From NCBI RefSeq assembly GCF_022376835.1, contig NZ_CP084606.1, positions 1,420,501 through 1,484,500 of the forward strand: a stretch of DNA of 64,000 nucleotides, given 5' to 3'. Position 1 is the stretch's first letter. Every line of letters begins with the position of its first letter. A model generated the notes under the pieces. The model saw only the letters and a program-made list of their open reading frames with translations, was not told where the DNA came from and searched no databases. Shown here one piece after another: positions 9,366 through 19,593 of the stretch. Both the position numbers and the translations under genes were made by a program. The stretch is from Brucepastera parasyntrophica (GTDB taxonomy: Bacteria > Spirochaetota > Spirochaetia > Treponematales > Treponemataceae).

Positions 9366-9394
9366 TTGACACAGATTCACGTTCCGCTCATAAT
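9366..9394 (+). promoter_or_regulatory. Sigma70-type promoter for the TPR gene
   Basis: TTGACA (9366-9371), 17 bases, CATAAT (9389-9394). The ATG at 9402 is only seven bases past the -10 box, so transcription should begin at or next to the start codon. There is no Shine-Dalgarno sequence before that ATG. A TTG start at 9366 would be the -35 box itself and is unlikely. Confidence 0.6.
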
Positions 9395-9401
9395 AATCAC
9401 T

Positions 9402-10745
9402 ATGAATGCAAGTTTTACTGTTATTATTGTAATTCTTATTGCAGCGGCAGCTATTCTCTTGCTTACCTTCCTCGGAAGGAGTCGGGCAGGAAAGTCTCCA
9501 AAGCAAAAGAAGCAAAAAGACAGGGCTGTTATCATTCGCGAAGCTAACAGAAGACTGGCTCAGAATCCCCGTGATCCGGAAGGTCTCACGGTAATGGGAA
9601 ATATTTATTTTCAGGATCAGAACTGGGAAAAAGCTTATACCGCCTATGAAATTCTATTCTGTCTTGCATCATCAACCCCGAAAATCGATCCCTTTGAAAA
9701 TGCGCTCCGTTATGGTATTGCGGCAATAAAATTGAATAAAATACCGGAAGCTACCAAGGCTTTTGTCGAAGCGAGAAAACTGCGAAGAGACAGTTTCGAG
9801 GCAAATTACAATCTGGGGTATATTTGTTATATCCAGAAAGAGTATGAAAAGGCCATTACCTTTCTCAAACAGGCCCTGGTTATTGACCCCGAGAGCATTC
9901 CGGCCCAGAAATATATGGGTTTCAGTATGCACAAGGCCCATCATTTCAGGGAAGCCCTGAAATATCTCAAACGGGCCCTTGAGGCGGAGCCGGAAGACAG
10001 GGAAATTCTGTTTGCCATGGCTGAATGTCTGTATGAAACGGGCGCTCAGGAACAGGCCCTGAAAATATTTTCAGCCCTCAGCTCGCATCCGACCCTTGGT
10101 CCGCACGCGGCACTGTATTCCGGTATAATTTATACCCAGAACGGACAGTTTGAAAAGGCAATAACGGAATTTGAGACCGGACTGAAACACGACAATCTGC
10201 CGAAAGAACTCAGCAATGACATTAATTATAAACTGGCGGCTGTGCTTATTAAAAACCAGGACCTCGGAAGGGCATTGTCGGTCCTCAAGGAAATACAGAA
10301 AACAACACCTGGATATAAAGATGTTCCGTCCCTTATTGTGCGCTACCGGGAATTGAACCAGAACAAGAACCTGAAGACATATCTGCTGTCGGTTCAAAGT
10401 GAATTCACCGAACTCTGCAAAAAAATGGTCACGGAGTTTTTTCCGGGCGCCAGAGTTAAAATTACTGATATTGAAATGTATGCGGATTATTCGGATATTG
10501 TTGCCAAAGTTGACACATCAAAATGGACAGATATCGTTCTTTTCCGCTTTTACAGGGGACAGGGATCAATCGGTGAAATTCCGCTCCGCGATTTCCATGC
10601 CAGAATAAAGGATATTAAGGCAGGAAAGGGCATCTGTGTTGCGGCAGGGGTCTTCACGGATGAAGCCAAGAGGTTTATTGACGGCCGGCCGGTTTACATT
10701 TATGACAAAGACCAGCTGAACAAGCTTCTCAATAAGATTGAATAG
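9402..10745 (+). CDS. Membrane-anchored TPR protein with C-terminal Mrr-like domain
   Basis: 447 residues from the ATG at 9402. An N-terminal membrane helix (SFTVIIVILIAAAAILLLTF) is followed by a basic stretch and about seven TPR units (roughly 45-300; for example EANYNLGYICYIQKEYEKAI). The last 110 residues resemble the Mrr_cat endonuclease fold: FTELCKKMVTEFF, GEIPLRDFHARIKDIKAGKG, CVAAGVFTDEAKRFIDGRPV, then a helix with LNKLL. The nuclease motif D-x(n)-(E/Q)xK is not visible; the expected strand reads DIVLFRFYRGQG, so it is probably a non-cutting binding domain. The gene is divergent from the LysM gene and shares its promoter region, which suggests a common envelope role. Confidence 0.8.
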   Translation: MNASFTVIIVILIAAAAILLLTFLGRSRAGKSPKQKKQKDRAVIIREANRRLAQNPRDPEGLTVMGNIYFQDQNWEKAYTAYEILFCLASSTPKIDPFENALRYGIAAIKLNKIPEATKAFVEARKLRRDSFEANYNLGYICYIQKEYEKAITFLKQALVIDPESIPAQKYMGFSMHKAHHFREALKYLKRALEAEPEDREILFAMAECLYETGAQEQALKIFSALSSHPTLGPHAALYSGIIYTQNGQFEKAITEFETGLKHDNLPKELSNDINYKLAAVLIKNQDLGRALSVLKEIQKTTPGYKDVPSLIVRYRELNQNKNLKTYLLSVQSEFTELCKKMVTEFFPGARVKITDIEMYADYSDIVAKVDTSKWTDIVLFRFYRGQGSIGEIPLRDFHARIKDIKAGKGICVAAGVFTDEAKRFIDGRPVYIYDKDQLNKLLNKIE

Positions 10746-10775
10746 ACGGAAATCCTGATAGTTTTTTCAAGGAAA

Positions 10776-11564
10776 TCATCTCATAAGCACAAGAAATCTT
10801 TCTTCATGTTCAAGAAAGGGTACCTGCAAAGGTACTGCGTTCCATTCTTTCAGCAGGGCTTCAACGCCGCTCATTTCTTCCCTGATCGCGTTTATCCTCG
10901 CCTTGTAAGCGGCCAGCATTCCTCGTGGTTTTATTGTTGCTGTCAGTATTTTCAGCATGGAAGCGTCAAGGGGCCTGAAGGCCCGGAATACCGTAAAATC
11001 GAACATTTTTCCGGGGGCTTTTTCCAGTTCAGTGTTCAGAACGGTGACATTTTCAAGACCAAGCAGAGCCGCGCAGTTTTCAAGAAAGGTACAGCGCCTG
11101 CTCATCCGCTCAATCAATGTAAACCGGATGCCGGGAAACAGGATCGCGAGAGGAATACCGGGGATGCCGGCTCCGGACCCGGCGTCAGCGATCCGGACCG
11201 GATCGCTGAATGAAGCGTCTGTATACATATCATTGGCCTTCTCCGCCAGAATCCGCCAGGGTGAAAGCGCATCAAGTATGTGCCGGACAACAAGGTCGCT
11301 CCGGCCCTGCGCGGAATCCGTATCCGCGCCGATAAGGTTAAAGACTGAATTAAACAGGACGAGTTCCTTCAGGTAGGCTTCAAAAAGGGAACCAAGGGTT
11401 TCGCGTCCGTTTACGGTGATTTTTCCGAAGTCCTGGTTGTGTTCGGGTATCTCCAGTTTTTTCAGGCCTTCTGAAAGAAGGTCTTCCGGCGGGAGGGGAA
11501 AGTTTATGGGAACCGCTGTCTTTTTCCCGCCCGCGCCGACTCTTTCACCGGCCTTTTTTTTCAC
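10776..11564 (-). CDS. rsmG: 16S rRNA (guanine-N7) methyltransferase RsmG
   Basis: 262 residues; the family is usually 205-240, and about 45 extra N-terminal residues (KKKAGERVGAGGKK and onward) explain the difference. It methylates N7 of G527 in 16S rRNA using SAM. The SAM site is IADAGSGAGIPGIPLAI; FTLIERMSRRCTFLENCAALL and VFRAFRPLD are further family motifs. Start is GTG at 11564, with AGGA upstream and only 2 bp after the tex stop, so tex and rsmG form an operon. Confidence 0.94.
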   Translation of the reverse strand: MKKKAGERVGAGGKKTAVPINFPLPPEDLLSEGLKKLEIPEHNQDFGKITVNGRETLGSLFEAYLKELVLFNSVFNLIGADTDSAQGRSDLVVRHILDALSPWRILAEKANDMYTDASFSDPVRIADAGSGAGIPGIPLAILFPGIRFTLIERMSRRCTFLENCAALLGLENVTVLNTELEKAPGKMFDFTVFRAFRPLDASMLKILTATIKPRGMLAAYKARINAIREEMSGVEALLKEWNAVPLQVPFLEHEERFLVLMR

Positions 11565-11566
11565 CT

Positions 11567-13938
11567 CTATTTCCTGTTTTTCAGGAGTTCCGCAAACGGA
11601 TTATAGGTCAGGCCGTCATCATCGCGGGAAGAGCGGCCTCGGTCATTGCCGCCGTCCTTCCGGGGCCGGTTATCAGCCCTCTTCTCATGGCTGTTCGCGG
11701 GCCTGCCGGGAGTTTTCTTTTCATCCGAAGTACGGACGACTGCGGTACGTTTTTTTTCAGCGCCGTCCCGTTTCGGGCCAGGCGCGGAAGAGGCTGACTT
11801 GCAGCTCAGGCTGATTCTCCTGCGGTCAATATCAAGGCCGATAATACGGCATTCTTTTACATCTCCGACCTTAACGACATCCATCGGGTCTTTTACAAAG
11901 GAATCGCTCATTTCGCTCAGATGCAGAAGGGCCGTTTCTTTTATTCCGATATCAACGAAGGCGCCGAAATCAACGACATTCTTGATCTTTCCGGTCACAA
12001 CCATGCCTTCCTTAAGATCCTCAAAAGAAAGAACGCCCTTTTGCATGATGGGCTTCGGGTATCCGTCGCGGGGATCGCGGTTCGGCTTTTTCAGTTCTTC
12101 AATTATGTCATTTATGGTAGTTTCGCCCAGTTCATATTTTACCTTTATTTCACTGCGGGTCTCGCGGTCGACCTCAGCCCCCTGTGCACTACTTCATATA
12201 CGACTCTGGCCGCGGGATAATTCTCGGGATGGACCCAGCTGTTATCAAGAGGGTCCGTGCTTTCCGGGATTTTAAGAAAGCCGGCGCACTGTTCAAAACT
12301 TTTCGGGCCCATTCCGGGAACGCTCATAAGGGCGTCCCTGCTGGTAATCTTGCCTGAAGATTCACGGTAAGAAACAATTTTTTTAGCCAGGGTACTGTTT
12401 ATACCGGATACATATTTCAGCAGTGAAGCGCTGGCCGTATTGAGATTAACGCCCACATTATTGACTACGGAACCGACAACCTCATCAAGGGTTTCGGACA
12501 GTTTTTTCTGGTTTACATCATGCTGATAGAGTCCGACGCCTATGGATTTAGGGTCAATTTTGACCAGTTCGGCCAGGGGGTCCTGCAGCCGTCTGCCGAT
12601 TGAAATTGCCCCGCGAATTGTCAGATCAAGGTCAGGGAATTCTTCCCGGGCAATATCACTCGCCGAATAAACGGAAGCGCCGTCTTCATCAACAACGGTA
12701 TAGAGTACATTGGGACAGAATTCGTTAATGACCTGCGAGACTATTTCCTGGACTTCCTTTGTCCCGGTCCCTCCTCCGACTGCTATCAGCTGAATATTGT
12801 AATCTTTTATTGCGGCAAGAACCGCAGCTTTCGAAGGCTCGGCTTTTTGCTGGTAAATAATGAAAGACCCGAGGTACTTGCCGGTCTCATCGAGGGCAGC
12901 GCACTTTGTACCGGTTCGGATTCCCGGATCAATTCCCAGAATTCTGGTCCCCTTTATTGGCTGCTGCATCAGAAGATTTTTAAGATTTTCACTGAAAACC
13001 CCAATACCATGGGAATCCGCATTTTCCGACAGATCGGAACGGATTTCCCTGACAACCGCCGGAGAAAGCAGGCGGACAACGCCGTCTTCAATTGCTTCTT
13101 TGTGGTAGGTATTATGTATCGTATATTTGCGCTCAAGGAGTTCTATGGCGCCGTCAACATCCACATCTATTTTTACATCAAGGGCGCCGTCCCGTTCTCC
13201 CCGGTTTATAGCCAAAACCCTGTGGGGCTTAATCTGGTTAAGCGGTTCTTTGTAATCCCAATACATTTGGTAAACAGAGGATTTCTGGGCAGCTTCATCA
13301 CCGATGCCCGTAACCACAAACTGTCCGCTTTTCGTGTAAAAATCACGCACTTCAGCGCGGGTTTCCGGCGTCTGCGCGACCTGTTCGGCTATAATATCCA
13401 TTGCGCCGTTCAGGGCCTCTTCAGCAGAATGTACCGATAATTCGGTATTTTCTTCATCAACCCGGATAAAATCCTTCGCTTTTGCTTCGACAGAGTCCTT
13501 GTCAAGTTCCTGCATAGCCTCGGCAAGCGGCTCCAGGCCGCGTTCAACGGCAAGCATTCCTCTTGTCTTCTTTTTTTTCTTGAACGGCGCCCACAAATCT
13601 TCAAGCTCGGTGAGTGTATTTGCGTTCATTACATTGTTATACAGATTTTCAGTCAGCTTTCCCTGCCCGAAAATACCCCTTATAATCTCCAAGCGTCTGG
13701 TTTCAAGGTTATTATAGCTTTTATACAGATGATCACTGTCACGCACCTGCACTTCATCCAGAGACCCGTGCTGTTCTTTCCGGTAACGGGAAATAAAAGG
13801 GATGGTACAGCCTTCGCTGACGAGCGATACCACCGCGGAAACCTGACCGGGCTGTATTTGCAGCTCATCGGCAATGCGTTTTAAAATAGCGACTTCATTT
13901 ATTGAAAGCGCGTCAATTTGTTCCTGAGTATATTCCAT
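11567..13938 (-). CDS. tex: Tex transcription accessory protein, interrupted by one apparent frameshift
   Basis: Tex is a cytoplasmic nucleic-acid-binding protein. The first part (13938-12145) has the helical N-terminal domain, the YqgF domain (ILGIDPGIRTGTKCAAL) and the helix-hairpin-helix region (VSGINSTLAKKIVSYR, SVPGMGPKSFEQCAGFL), then leaves frame as HRGLRSTARPAVK-stop. The other frame carries on as GAEVDRETRSEIKVKYEL, DIIEELKKPNRDPRDGYP and the S1 domain (EGMVVTGKIKNVVDFGAFVD), ending in a basic tail. One extra base in the C5 run at 12178-12182 (plus strand) joins them into 790 residues, near the family length plus tail. A sequencing deletion is most likely; a true mutation is possible. 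The pair with rsmG is conserved in direction. Confidence 0.9.
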
Positions 13939-14041
13939 AGAAAGGTATAATACCGGAAAAAAAAGGCCCCCGCAAGACTGAAAACAAAAAAACTCATATT
14001 CACAGAAAGGCTGAAATCAGTTACTATTATTTCAGTGTTTT

Positions 14042-14071
14042 ATTCCCGTCTTCACCAGAAATGACGGGAAT
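14042..14071 (+). promoter_or_regulatory. Stem-loop in the metA leader
   Basis: ATTCCCGTC (14042-14050) and GACGGGAAT (14063-14071) form a 9-bp stem with a 12-base loop, 54 bases before the metA ATG. There is no U-tract. I see no known SAM riboswitch fold around it. Role unknown. Confidence 0.4.
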
Positions 14072-14125
14072 TCCGATTGCAAGTGTTTGTAAGTCAGGGA
14101 AGTATAAAAGTATTCCGGAGGAACG

Positions 14126-15043
14126 ATGCCCGTTAAAATACCAGCTGCGCTGCCGGCAGCGAAAATTCTGACCAGCGAAAATATCTTTATAATGGATGAC
14201 CAGCGTGCGAGTCATCAGGATATCCGTCCCCTCAAAATCGCGATTTTGAACCTCATGCCGGCAAAGGAAGTCACCGAAACACAGCTTTTGCGCCTGCTCG
14301 GAAATACGCCTCTGCAGATAGAAATAACCCTGCTGACAATGGCTTCCCATAAATCGGCGAATACCAGCGCGGAATATCTGAATATGTTTTACCGGACATT
14401 TGAAAGTGTAAAAGACCAGAAATTCGACGGACTCGTAATTACAGGAGCGCCTGTCGAGCATCTTTCCTTTGAACAGGTGGATTACTGGAATGAACTTTCG
14501 GAAATCCTTGAATGGAGTAAAACCCATGTGTACAGCACACTGTATATCTGCTGGGGCGCACAGGCAGCCCTGTATTATTTTTACAGCATTGATAAGCAGC
14601 TGCTTGATTCAAAGGTTTTCGGCATTTTCGAACACCGTGTTCTTAATCCGGTACATAAACTTGTCCGGGGTTTTGACGACACATTCCGGGCCCCTCACAG
14701 CCGGCATACGGCTATCCGGAGGGAAGATATAGAAAAATTCTCGGACCTTGAAATTCTTGCGGAATCGGACGAAGCAGGAGTATTTCTTGTGGCTAGCCGG
14801 GACGGCCGGTCCATTTTTATCACTGGCCATGCGGAATATGACGCCGATACGCTCGCAAAAGAATACCAGAGGGATCTTGCAAGAGGCCTCTCTATCAGTA
14901 TACCCCATGATTATTTTCCTGATAACAGCCCGGAAAAACTGCCCCCTGTGAGCTGGAGGGCGCACGCGAACCTCCTTTTTGTCAACTGGCTGAACTATTT
15001 CGTATATCAGGAAACGCCTTTTGATATTGCAGCTATTAATTAA
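14126..15043 (+). CDS. metA: Homoserine O-acyltransferase (MetA family)
   Basis: 305 residues, normal for MetA. It transfers an acyl group (succinyl or acetyl, not decidable here with certainty) from acyl-CoA to homoserine, the first committed step of methionine synthesis. The catalytic cysteine sits in [14 protein letters not shown] near residue 142; His and Glu of the triad are in [13 protein letters not shown] near 235 and 237. [23 protein letters not shown] at the N-terminus is diagnostic. GGAGG lies six bases before the ATG. It overlaps the convergent CmpB-type gene by 8 bp. Confidence 0.95.
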   Translation: MPVKIPAALPAAKILTSENIFIMDDQRASHQDIRPLKIAILNLMPAKEVTETQLLRLLGNTPLQIEITLLTMASHKSANTSAEYLNMFYRTFESVKDQKFDGLVITGAPVEHLSFEQVDYWNELSEILEWSKTHVYSTLYICWGAQAALYYFYSIDKQLLDSKVFGIFEHRVLNPVHKLVRGFDDTFRAPHSRHTAIRREDIEKFSDLEILAESDEAGVFLVASRDGRSIFITGHAEYDADTLAKEYQRDLARGLSISIPHDYFPDNSPEKLPPVSWRAHANLLFVNWLNYFVYQETPFDIAAIN

Positions 15044-16643
15044 GCGGCTCCGGCTGTCCAGCCGGAGCACCGCTGTCCGCGTCGGATTTTGCCGGTTCAG
15101 GCCCCTGATGTTCCGGATCGGATTTATCCAGAAATTTCATATTGGAATATAACCGTTCCATCTTTTCGTTCGGATAGTATTCATCAAAGAAACGGCCGAC
15201 AGCTGTTTTCGCGGCGATCCCGTCTCTCCGCTCGGACCAGCGCCGGACAACGGCGGCAGTATATGCCGCGTCAGAGACAAGCAGAACCGCAAAAATAATG
15301 GCAAGGATTTTGCTGATCTTCGGCGGGATTTTCCGTATAAGATGCATAAACCCTGGAAAGGCAAACCGTATCCACAATAATGCCAGGAACCCCCAGCAAA
15401 ATGAAAAAAAGAGGTTGGTTCTGCCGTGGAGATTAAGCGGAGTATCATGATATTCCCATGAAACAGAATTGAACATGAGCTGCTGTATGACACTGCACAG
15501 ATACTCAAAGGCGCCGCCGATAACAACGCCATATACAAAAATAAACAAATCCCGCCGTTTTTGCTGGGGCAGTAAAAGCATAGTCATGAGAACGCCGCCG
15601 GCCCCGTAAATGGGTTTAACCCATATATGCATAAAACCGATCCGGCTGTAAAATTCACCCGTTGTAATATACATCCACAGGGTTTCCACAATAAGCCCTA
15701 TATATCCGGCCGCGGCAAAGATCCATACATATTCATATATTTTTGGTTTGATAATAGTCCGTTCGGCAGTCTGTTTTTTTTCTTTTTTCTGCGCAGGGAC
15801 AGTCCTTTCCGTTTCCGTATCAGCCGGCGCGGATGGGGCCTGCAAAACCTGCCGTAAATCAGTCAGATGGGCGTCCTTGAGAAGTTCATAATCCGGGACT
15901 TCCCTGCTGAGCTTGAGTCCCGGAAAGGCCATAAGCAGCCGGGGGACCCCGGAAGGCGGTTTCACAAACGTATCGAGCAGTTGTTCAAATTGTTTATAAA
16001 TACCGGTCGTATCGGTTTTTTGCAAATGCCTGAGACGTGCAATACTTCCCGGCAAATCCTCACGGTCAAACCATTCAAACTTGTCAGGCGCCTTTTTTGC
16101 CGCCCGTATCAGTATTTTGAAATCAGTAAGTCTGGCGGAAAAATGGACCAGCGTCCGGAGGGTCAGGACAATATCGACAAAAAGAATAAGGGCAAGAATA
16201 AAAGCAATAACATTGAGTGACTCCTCGGGAAAAAGATTCAGCACATATTCAAATGCCGGCTGGACAAACAGAATGCACAATGTCCCCAGAACACCTATGA
16301 TGACAGAATTAAGCAGACTGATGCGGCCGTTAAGGCTGAATTTTGAATTTGTATAATCCCACCATTTCGCCGCGAAAATCATTTCCAGTATCCAGGAAGT
16401 TATATATTCCAGAACCGCCGAAACAATGACCGCCATGACAAAAAGAAAAATAATATTGGATTTGAACGGTTCAAGACAGAAAACAATGATTAATGCTCCG
16501 AAACCGAAAATGGGACAAACAGGACCGCGGAGGATTCCCCTATTCACAAATTTGCGCTGGGTAATCAATACATATACAACTTCACATAGCCAGCCAATCA
16601 CACTGTACAGGATAAATAAAATAAACAGATAAGAGAGGGTCAT
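15036..16643 (-). CDS. Duplicated CmpB-type membrane protein (putative ABC-transporter type IV family)
   Basis: 535 residues with two copies of the same membrane unit. Copy 1 (1-150) has [51 protein letters not shown] and [12 protein letters not shown]. Copy 2 (about 300-455) repeats the pattern as [64 protein letters not shown] charged linker with PAQKKEKKQ joins them. The family is widespread but its biochemical role is unproved; the ABC label is historical and no ATPase lies nearby. A C-terminal charged tail is cytoplasmic or periplasmic, unclear which. It is probably monocistronic. Confidence 0.8.
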   Translation of the reverse strand: MTLSYLFILFILYSVIGWLCEVVYVLITQRKFVNRGILRGPVCPIFGFGALIIVFCLEPFKSNIIFLFVMAVIVSAVLEYITSWILEMIFAAKWWDYTNSKFSLNGRISLLNSVIIGVLGTLCILFVQPAFEYVLNLFPEESLNVIAFILALILFVDIVLTLRTLVHFSARLTDFKILIRAAKKAPDKFEWFDREDLPGSIARLRHLQKTDTTGIYKQFEQLLDTFVKPPSGVPRLLMAFPGLKLSREVPDYELLKDAHLTDLRQVLQAPSAPADTETERTVPAQKKEKKQTAERTIIKPKIYEYVWIFAAAGYIGLIVETLWMYITTGEFYSRIGFMHIWVKPIYGAGGVLMTMLLLPQQKRRDLFIFVYGVVIGGAFEYLCSVIQQLMFNSVSWEYHDTPLNLHGRTNLFFSFCWGFLALLWIRFAFPGFMHLIRKIPPKISKILAIIFAVLLVSDAAYTAAVVRRWSERRDGIAAKTAVGRFFDEYYPNEKMERLYSNMKFLDKSDPEHQGPEPAKSDADSGAPAGQPEPLN

Positions 16644-16690
16644 ATAAGCTCCTTCTTATATAATAATAAGAAATCGCAAAAACTCAATCA

Positions 16691-16718
16691 ACAATCCCGC
16701 CCTTTTCGGCGGGATTGT
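16691..16718 (-). terminator. 11-bp hairpin upstream of the CmpB-type gene
   Basis: ACAATCCCGCC (16691-16701) pairs with GGCGGGATTGT (16708-16718). It comes 30 bases past the better terminator of the amylase gene on the minus strand and could be a second stop or part of the next gene's leader. Confidence 0.45.
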
Positions 16719-16752
16719 CGGTTCTGCAAGGTATGGATTGCAGCGAATAAAA

Positions 16753-16784
16753 AACTCCGGCGGAACATACATCCTGCCGGAGTT
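16753..16784 (-). terminator. Rho-independent terminator of the amylase gene at 16850
   Basis: AACTCCGGC (16753-16761) pairs with GCCGGAGTT (16776-16784). Read on the minus strand, the stem is followed by TTTTTATT. Confidence 0.75.
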
Positions 16785-16794
16785 CAAAAAAGTT

Positions 16795-16835
16795 TTTCAA
16801 AATTTTATATTTTGAAATGTACAGAACATTTCAAA
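16795..16835. repeat. Alternative TTTCAAAAT hairpins after the amylase gene
   Basis: TTTCAAAAT (16795-16803) pairs with ATTTTGAAA (16809-16817); the right arm can instead pair as TTTGAAATGT (16811-16820) with ACATTTCAAA (16826-16835). The same core hairpin occurs at 37014-37040 and 45788-45824. Confidence 0.5.
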
Positions 16836-16849
16836 TTAAAATTTCATTT

Positions 16850-18478
16850 TTACTTATATGCCGCAAAAACAGCTGAACCTCTGGGAGGCATGGTAACAGC
16901 TGATCCATCCACAGCAATATCCGGATAGGTAGTAAAGATAAGGGACATATCAATTCCCTCAGGAAGATCCACAACTACCGCCTCGGGTGACAGATTATGC
17001 ATAACAAAGGCTTTTTCCGTTTCCGATTCCATAACCCAGGAAATAATTTCGGATCTTTCAGTCGCAAGCGGGGTCATGCGCCCTTCATACAATGCGGGAT
17101 GGGCAGTCTTTATCCGGATAACCCGTTTGTAATAATTTAAAAGCGAATCTTTGTTCTTTTCCTGCTGGTCAACCGGAATGGTATTTTTATTATACTTGGA
17201 GTCTATCCATGTTGTCTGAAGGGAATCTTTTCCCGCGGCTTTCCACATCATCGGCGTACGAATCTGCTCATCTGGTTTTGCTCCCATCATACCGATTTCC
17301 TCACCGTAATAAATAAACGGCACTCCTTCCGTAAGAATATACAGGGAAGCCGCCAGTTTAAGCTGCGCAACATCACCTCTCAGCATGCCTGAAATACGGT
17401 TCTGGTCATGGTTTGTGAGGAACGGGGCGTCAGTATAATTCGGGTTTTCCTCCGCGTAGCGCTCGTAGACAGCGTACATGGCATTCGCCAGGTTATTCTG
17501 TCCGCCGTCTCCGCTCCGTATGGCGTCGATAATCTTCGTACCGAGGTCAAAATGGAAAGATGAATCCAGGCCCCGCATATAAACCGCGCGTGTTGACGGC
17601 GGCTCCCATACTTCACCGACAGTATAGGCTTCAGGGTTCTCCGTTTTGATATAGCCGACCAGTTCCGTCCACCAGGCCACAGCCTGTTGTTCGGACGATT
17701 CTCCGGCAGGAATTTTCGCCGCATTGAATACATGCCCGGCCGCGTCAAACCTGAACCCGTCAACGCCCTTGTCCATCCAGAATTTTGAAATCTTTTTGAA
17801 TTCCTCCCGGACTTCAGGGTTAGCAAGATTGAAATCAGGCATGGAGGGAACAAAGAGACCGGAATAGTAGGAATTTCCAACCTTGTTCCAGAGAGGATGG
17901 CCCCATATCCGCTGATTCAGGTTATACCGGGGATCACCCTCATCCGCCCAGCGGTACCAGTTGCGGTAGGGACTGCTTGGGTCCTTGGACGCAATAAACC
18001 AGTCCGTATAGACCGATGAATGATTGCAGGTCATATCAATAATAACTGAAATACCCCGTTTTTCCGCCTCGGCAAGAAAGATTTCAAAATCTTCCATGGT
18101 CCCATAATCAGGATTTACATTATAATAATCATCAACGTCATACCCGTGGTAGGACTGTGAAGGGAAAATGGGCATCAGCCAGATACCGGTAATCCCCAGA
18201 TCACTGACTGTATTGTCATTTCCGTCATTGAGATAGTCAAGTCTGGCGGTCAGACCTTTAAAATCGCCGGTACCGTCTCCGTCCGAATCAGCAAAGGCCC
18301 GTACAAAAACACAGTAATACACACCTTCACCAGGCGTCCGGACCGTCCGAGTGATCGGAGCAAGTTCGTAAACGGCCTTCTCCGGATCAATGGGCTGTTC
18401 CTTGTTGGACGCACACGAAAAGATAAAAAATGAAACAAAAAAACATAAAAATATTGCAGGTATTTTTGTTTTTCTCAC
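16850..18478 (-). CDS. GH13 alpha-amylase family lipoprotein
   Basis: 542 residues from the GTG at 18478, chosen because GAGGAGG lies just upstream and the product then begins with a lipoprotein signal ending FFVSFFIFSC. The catalytic barrel has region I DMTCNH, region II GVDGFRFDAAGH (nucleophile Asp), region III YTVGEVWEPP (acid Glu) and region IV FLTNHDQNR (third Asp). It hydrolyses alpha-1,4-glucans or oligosaccharides at the outer face of the cytoplasmic membrane or in the periplasm. No accessory carbohydrate module is visible. It lies downstream of malG in the same direction but behind a terminator at 18630-18658, so it probably has its own promoter. Confidence 0.92.
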   Translation of the reverse strand: MRKTKIPAIFLCFFVSFFIFSCASNKEQPIDPEKAVYELAPITRTVRTPGEGVYYCVFVRAFADSDGDGTGDFKGLTARLDYLNDGNDNTVSDLGITGIWLMPIFPSQSYHGYDVDDYYNVNPDYGTMEDFEIFLAEAEKRGISVIIDMTCNHSSVYTDWFIASKDPSSPYRNWYRWADEGDPRYNLNQRIWGHPLWNKVGNSYYSGLFVPSMPDFNLANPEVREEFKKISKFWMDKGVDGFRFDAAGHVFNAAKIPAGESSEQQAVAWWTELVGYIKTENPEAYTVGEVWEPPSTRAVYMRGLDSSFHFDLGTKIIDAIRSGDGGQNNLANAMYAVYERYAEENPNYTDAPFLTNHDQNRISGMLRGDVAQLKLAASLYILTEGVPFIYYGEEIGMMGAKPDEQIRTPMMWKAAGKDSLQTTWIDSKYNKNTIPVDQQEKNKDSLLNYYKRVIRIKTAHPALYEGRMTPLATERSEIISWVMESETEKAFVMHNLSPEAVVVDLPEGIDMSLIFTTYPDIAVDGSAVTMPPRGSAVFAAYK

Positions 18479-18629
18479 ACGACCCTCCTCTAAAACCGAT
18501 CGGAGTACAGCCGGAGTTTCCGGCCGCTGAACCCCATTACTTATGGATGCACTTATAATAAAAAGCACATAAACAAACTTTTACAACATCTCCGTCAATA
18601 TATTCCGGCGCAGGCGCCGTTATTTAAAA

Positions 18630-18658
18630 AACCCCGCTTCCGAAAAAGAAACGGGGTT
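18630..18658 (-). terminator. Rho-independent terminator of malEFG
   Basis: AACCCCG (18630-18636) and CGGGGTT (18652-18658) form a stem followed on the minus strand by TTTTAAATA, just after the malG stop. Confidence 0.75.
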
Positions 18659-18687
18659 CAATTCAGTTGCGGACAGTAATCAGCCTT

Positions 18688-19593
18688 TTATTCCTTGACA
18701 GCATCGCCTGCCATGGACTTAAGCATGAATTTCTGACCTGCCATAAACAGTATGGCAAAGGGTATGGCTACCAGCAGGGCGCCGGCTGCAAACATGGTAA
18801 AGTTATCATTTGCGCGGCCGCTGATCATTTCATACAAACCGACTGCCAGTGTTTTCATATCATCACTCCGCAATACCAATCTCGGGAAAATGAAGTCCAT
18901 CCACGGACCGGTAAAGCTGGTAAGAGCCAGGAACGCTATCATGGGCTTTACCATAGGAATAATAATACGCAGGTATGTCGTCAACTGGCTTGCCCCGTCA
19001 ACACGGGCGGCCTCTTCGATACTCTTTGAAACAGTATCGAAATAGCCCTTCATTAGCCATGTATTATACGGGATACTCCCCGTGGCATATACCAGAACCA
19101 ACCCCCAGTGGGTATTGAGTCCGTTTATACGCCACAATATAACATACGTCGCAACCATACCAATAAAACTTGGAAACATCTGAAGTACAATCATTCCTGC
19201 CATAAACGGCTTGCGGAGACCGAAACGGAACCGCGAGAAGATATATCCTGAAGTAACACAGATAGCCAATGTCAGCAGTGTATTCAGAATAGCAATCTTG
19301 ATTGTATTCCGGTACCACAGCAGGTAGTTTGTTCCGCGTATGTTGGTCGTTCCCTTGACAATTTCCTGTGACGGAGTCAGCAGCCGCTGAAACTGGTACA
19401 GGGACGGTTTCGTCGGGAAAGGAACAATACTGGTTGACGCCAAGGAATTCGACTCCGTAAAAGCGGAGCTGATTGTAAAGGCAACAGGATATAATACCCA
19501 TACAACAGTAATAATCAAAAATGCGTACAGGAAGAACATGACGACCATGTTGCCCGCCCGGTAACTTTTGTTTTTTGTTGCTACATCTGCCAT
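18688..19593 (-). CDS. malG: Maltose/maltodextrin ABC transporter permease MalG
   Basis: 301 residues, six membrane helices. With MalF it forms the inner-membrane channel. The EAA loop that docks the ATPase is EEAARVDGASQLTTYLRIIIP. AVGLYEMISGRANDNFTMFAAG matches the MalG C-terminal periplasmic segment, and the end KFMLKSMAGDAVKE follows MalG. The start codon overlaps the malF stop by one base (TAATG), which indicates translational coupling. Confidence 0.93.
   Translation of the reverse strand: MADVATKNKSYRAGNMVVMFFLYAFLIITVVWVLYPVAFTISSAFTESNSLASTSIVPFPTKPSLYQFQRLLTPSQEIVKGTTNIRGTNYLLWYRNTIKIAILNTLLTLAICVTSGYIFSRFRFGLRKPFMAGMIVLQMFPSFIGMVATYVILWRINGLNTHWGLVLVYATGSIPYNTWLMKGYFDTVSKSIEEAARVDGASQLTTYLRIIIPMVKPMIAFLALTSFTGPWMDFIFPRLVLRSDDMKTLAVGLYEMISGRANDNFTMFAAGALLVAIPFAILFMAGQKFMLKSMAGDAVKE

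Noticed and set aside
12145-12194. Programmed -1 frameshift in tex
   Set aside because: The run does not fit a good X-XXY-YYZ slippery heptamer in the zero frame, no stimulatory stem is obvious, and four other deletions of the same kind occur in the window.
13939-14125. SAM riboswitch ahead of metA
   Set aside because: Only one 9-bp stem-loop is present; the conserved junctions of SAM-I, SAM-II or SAM-IV are not found.
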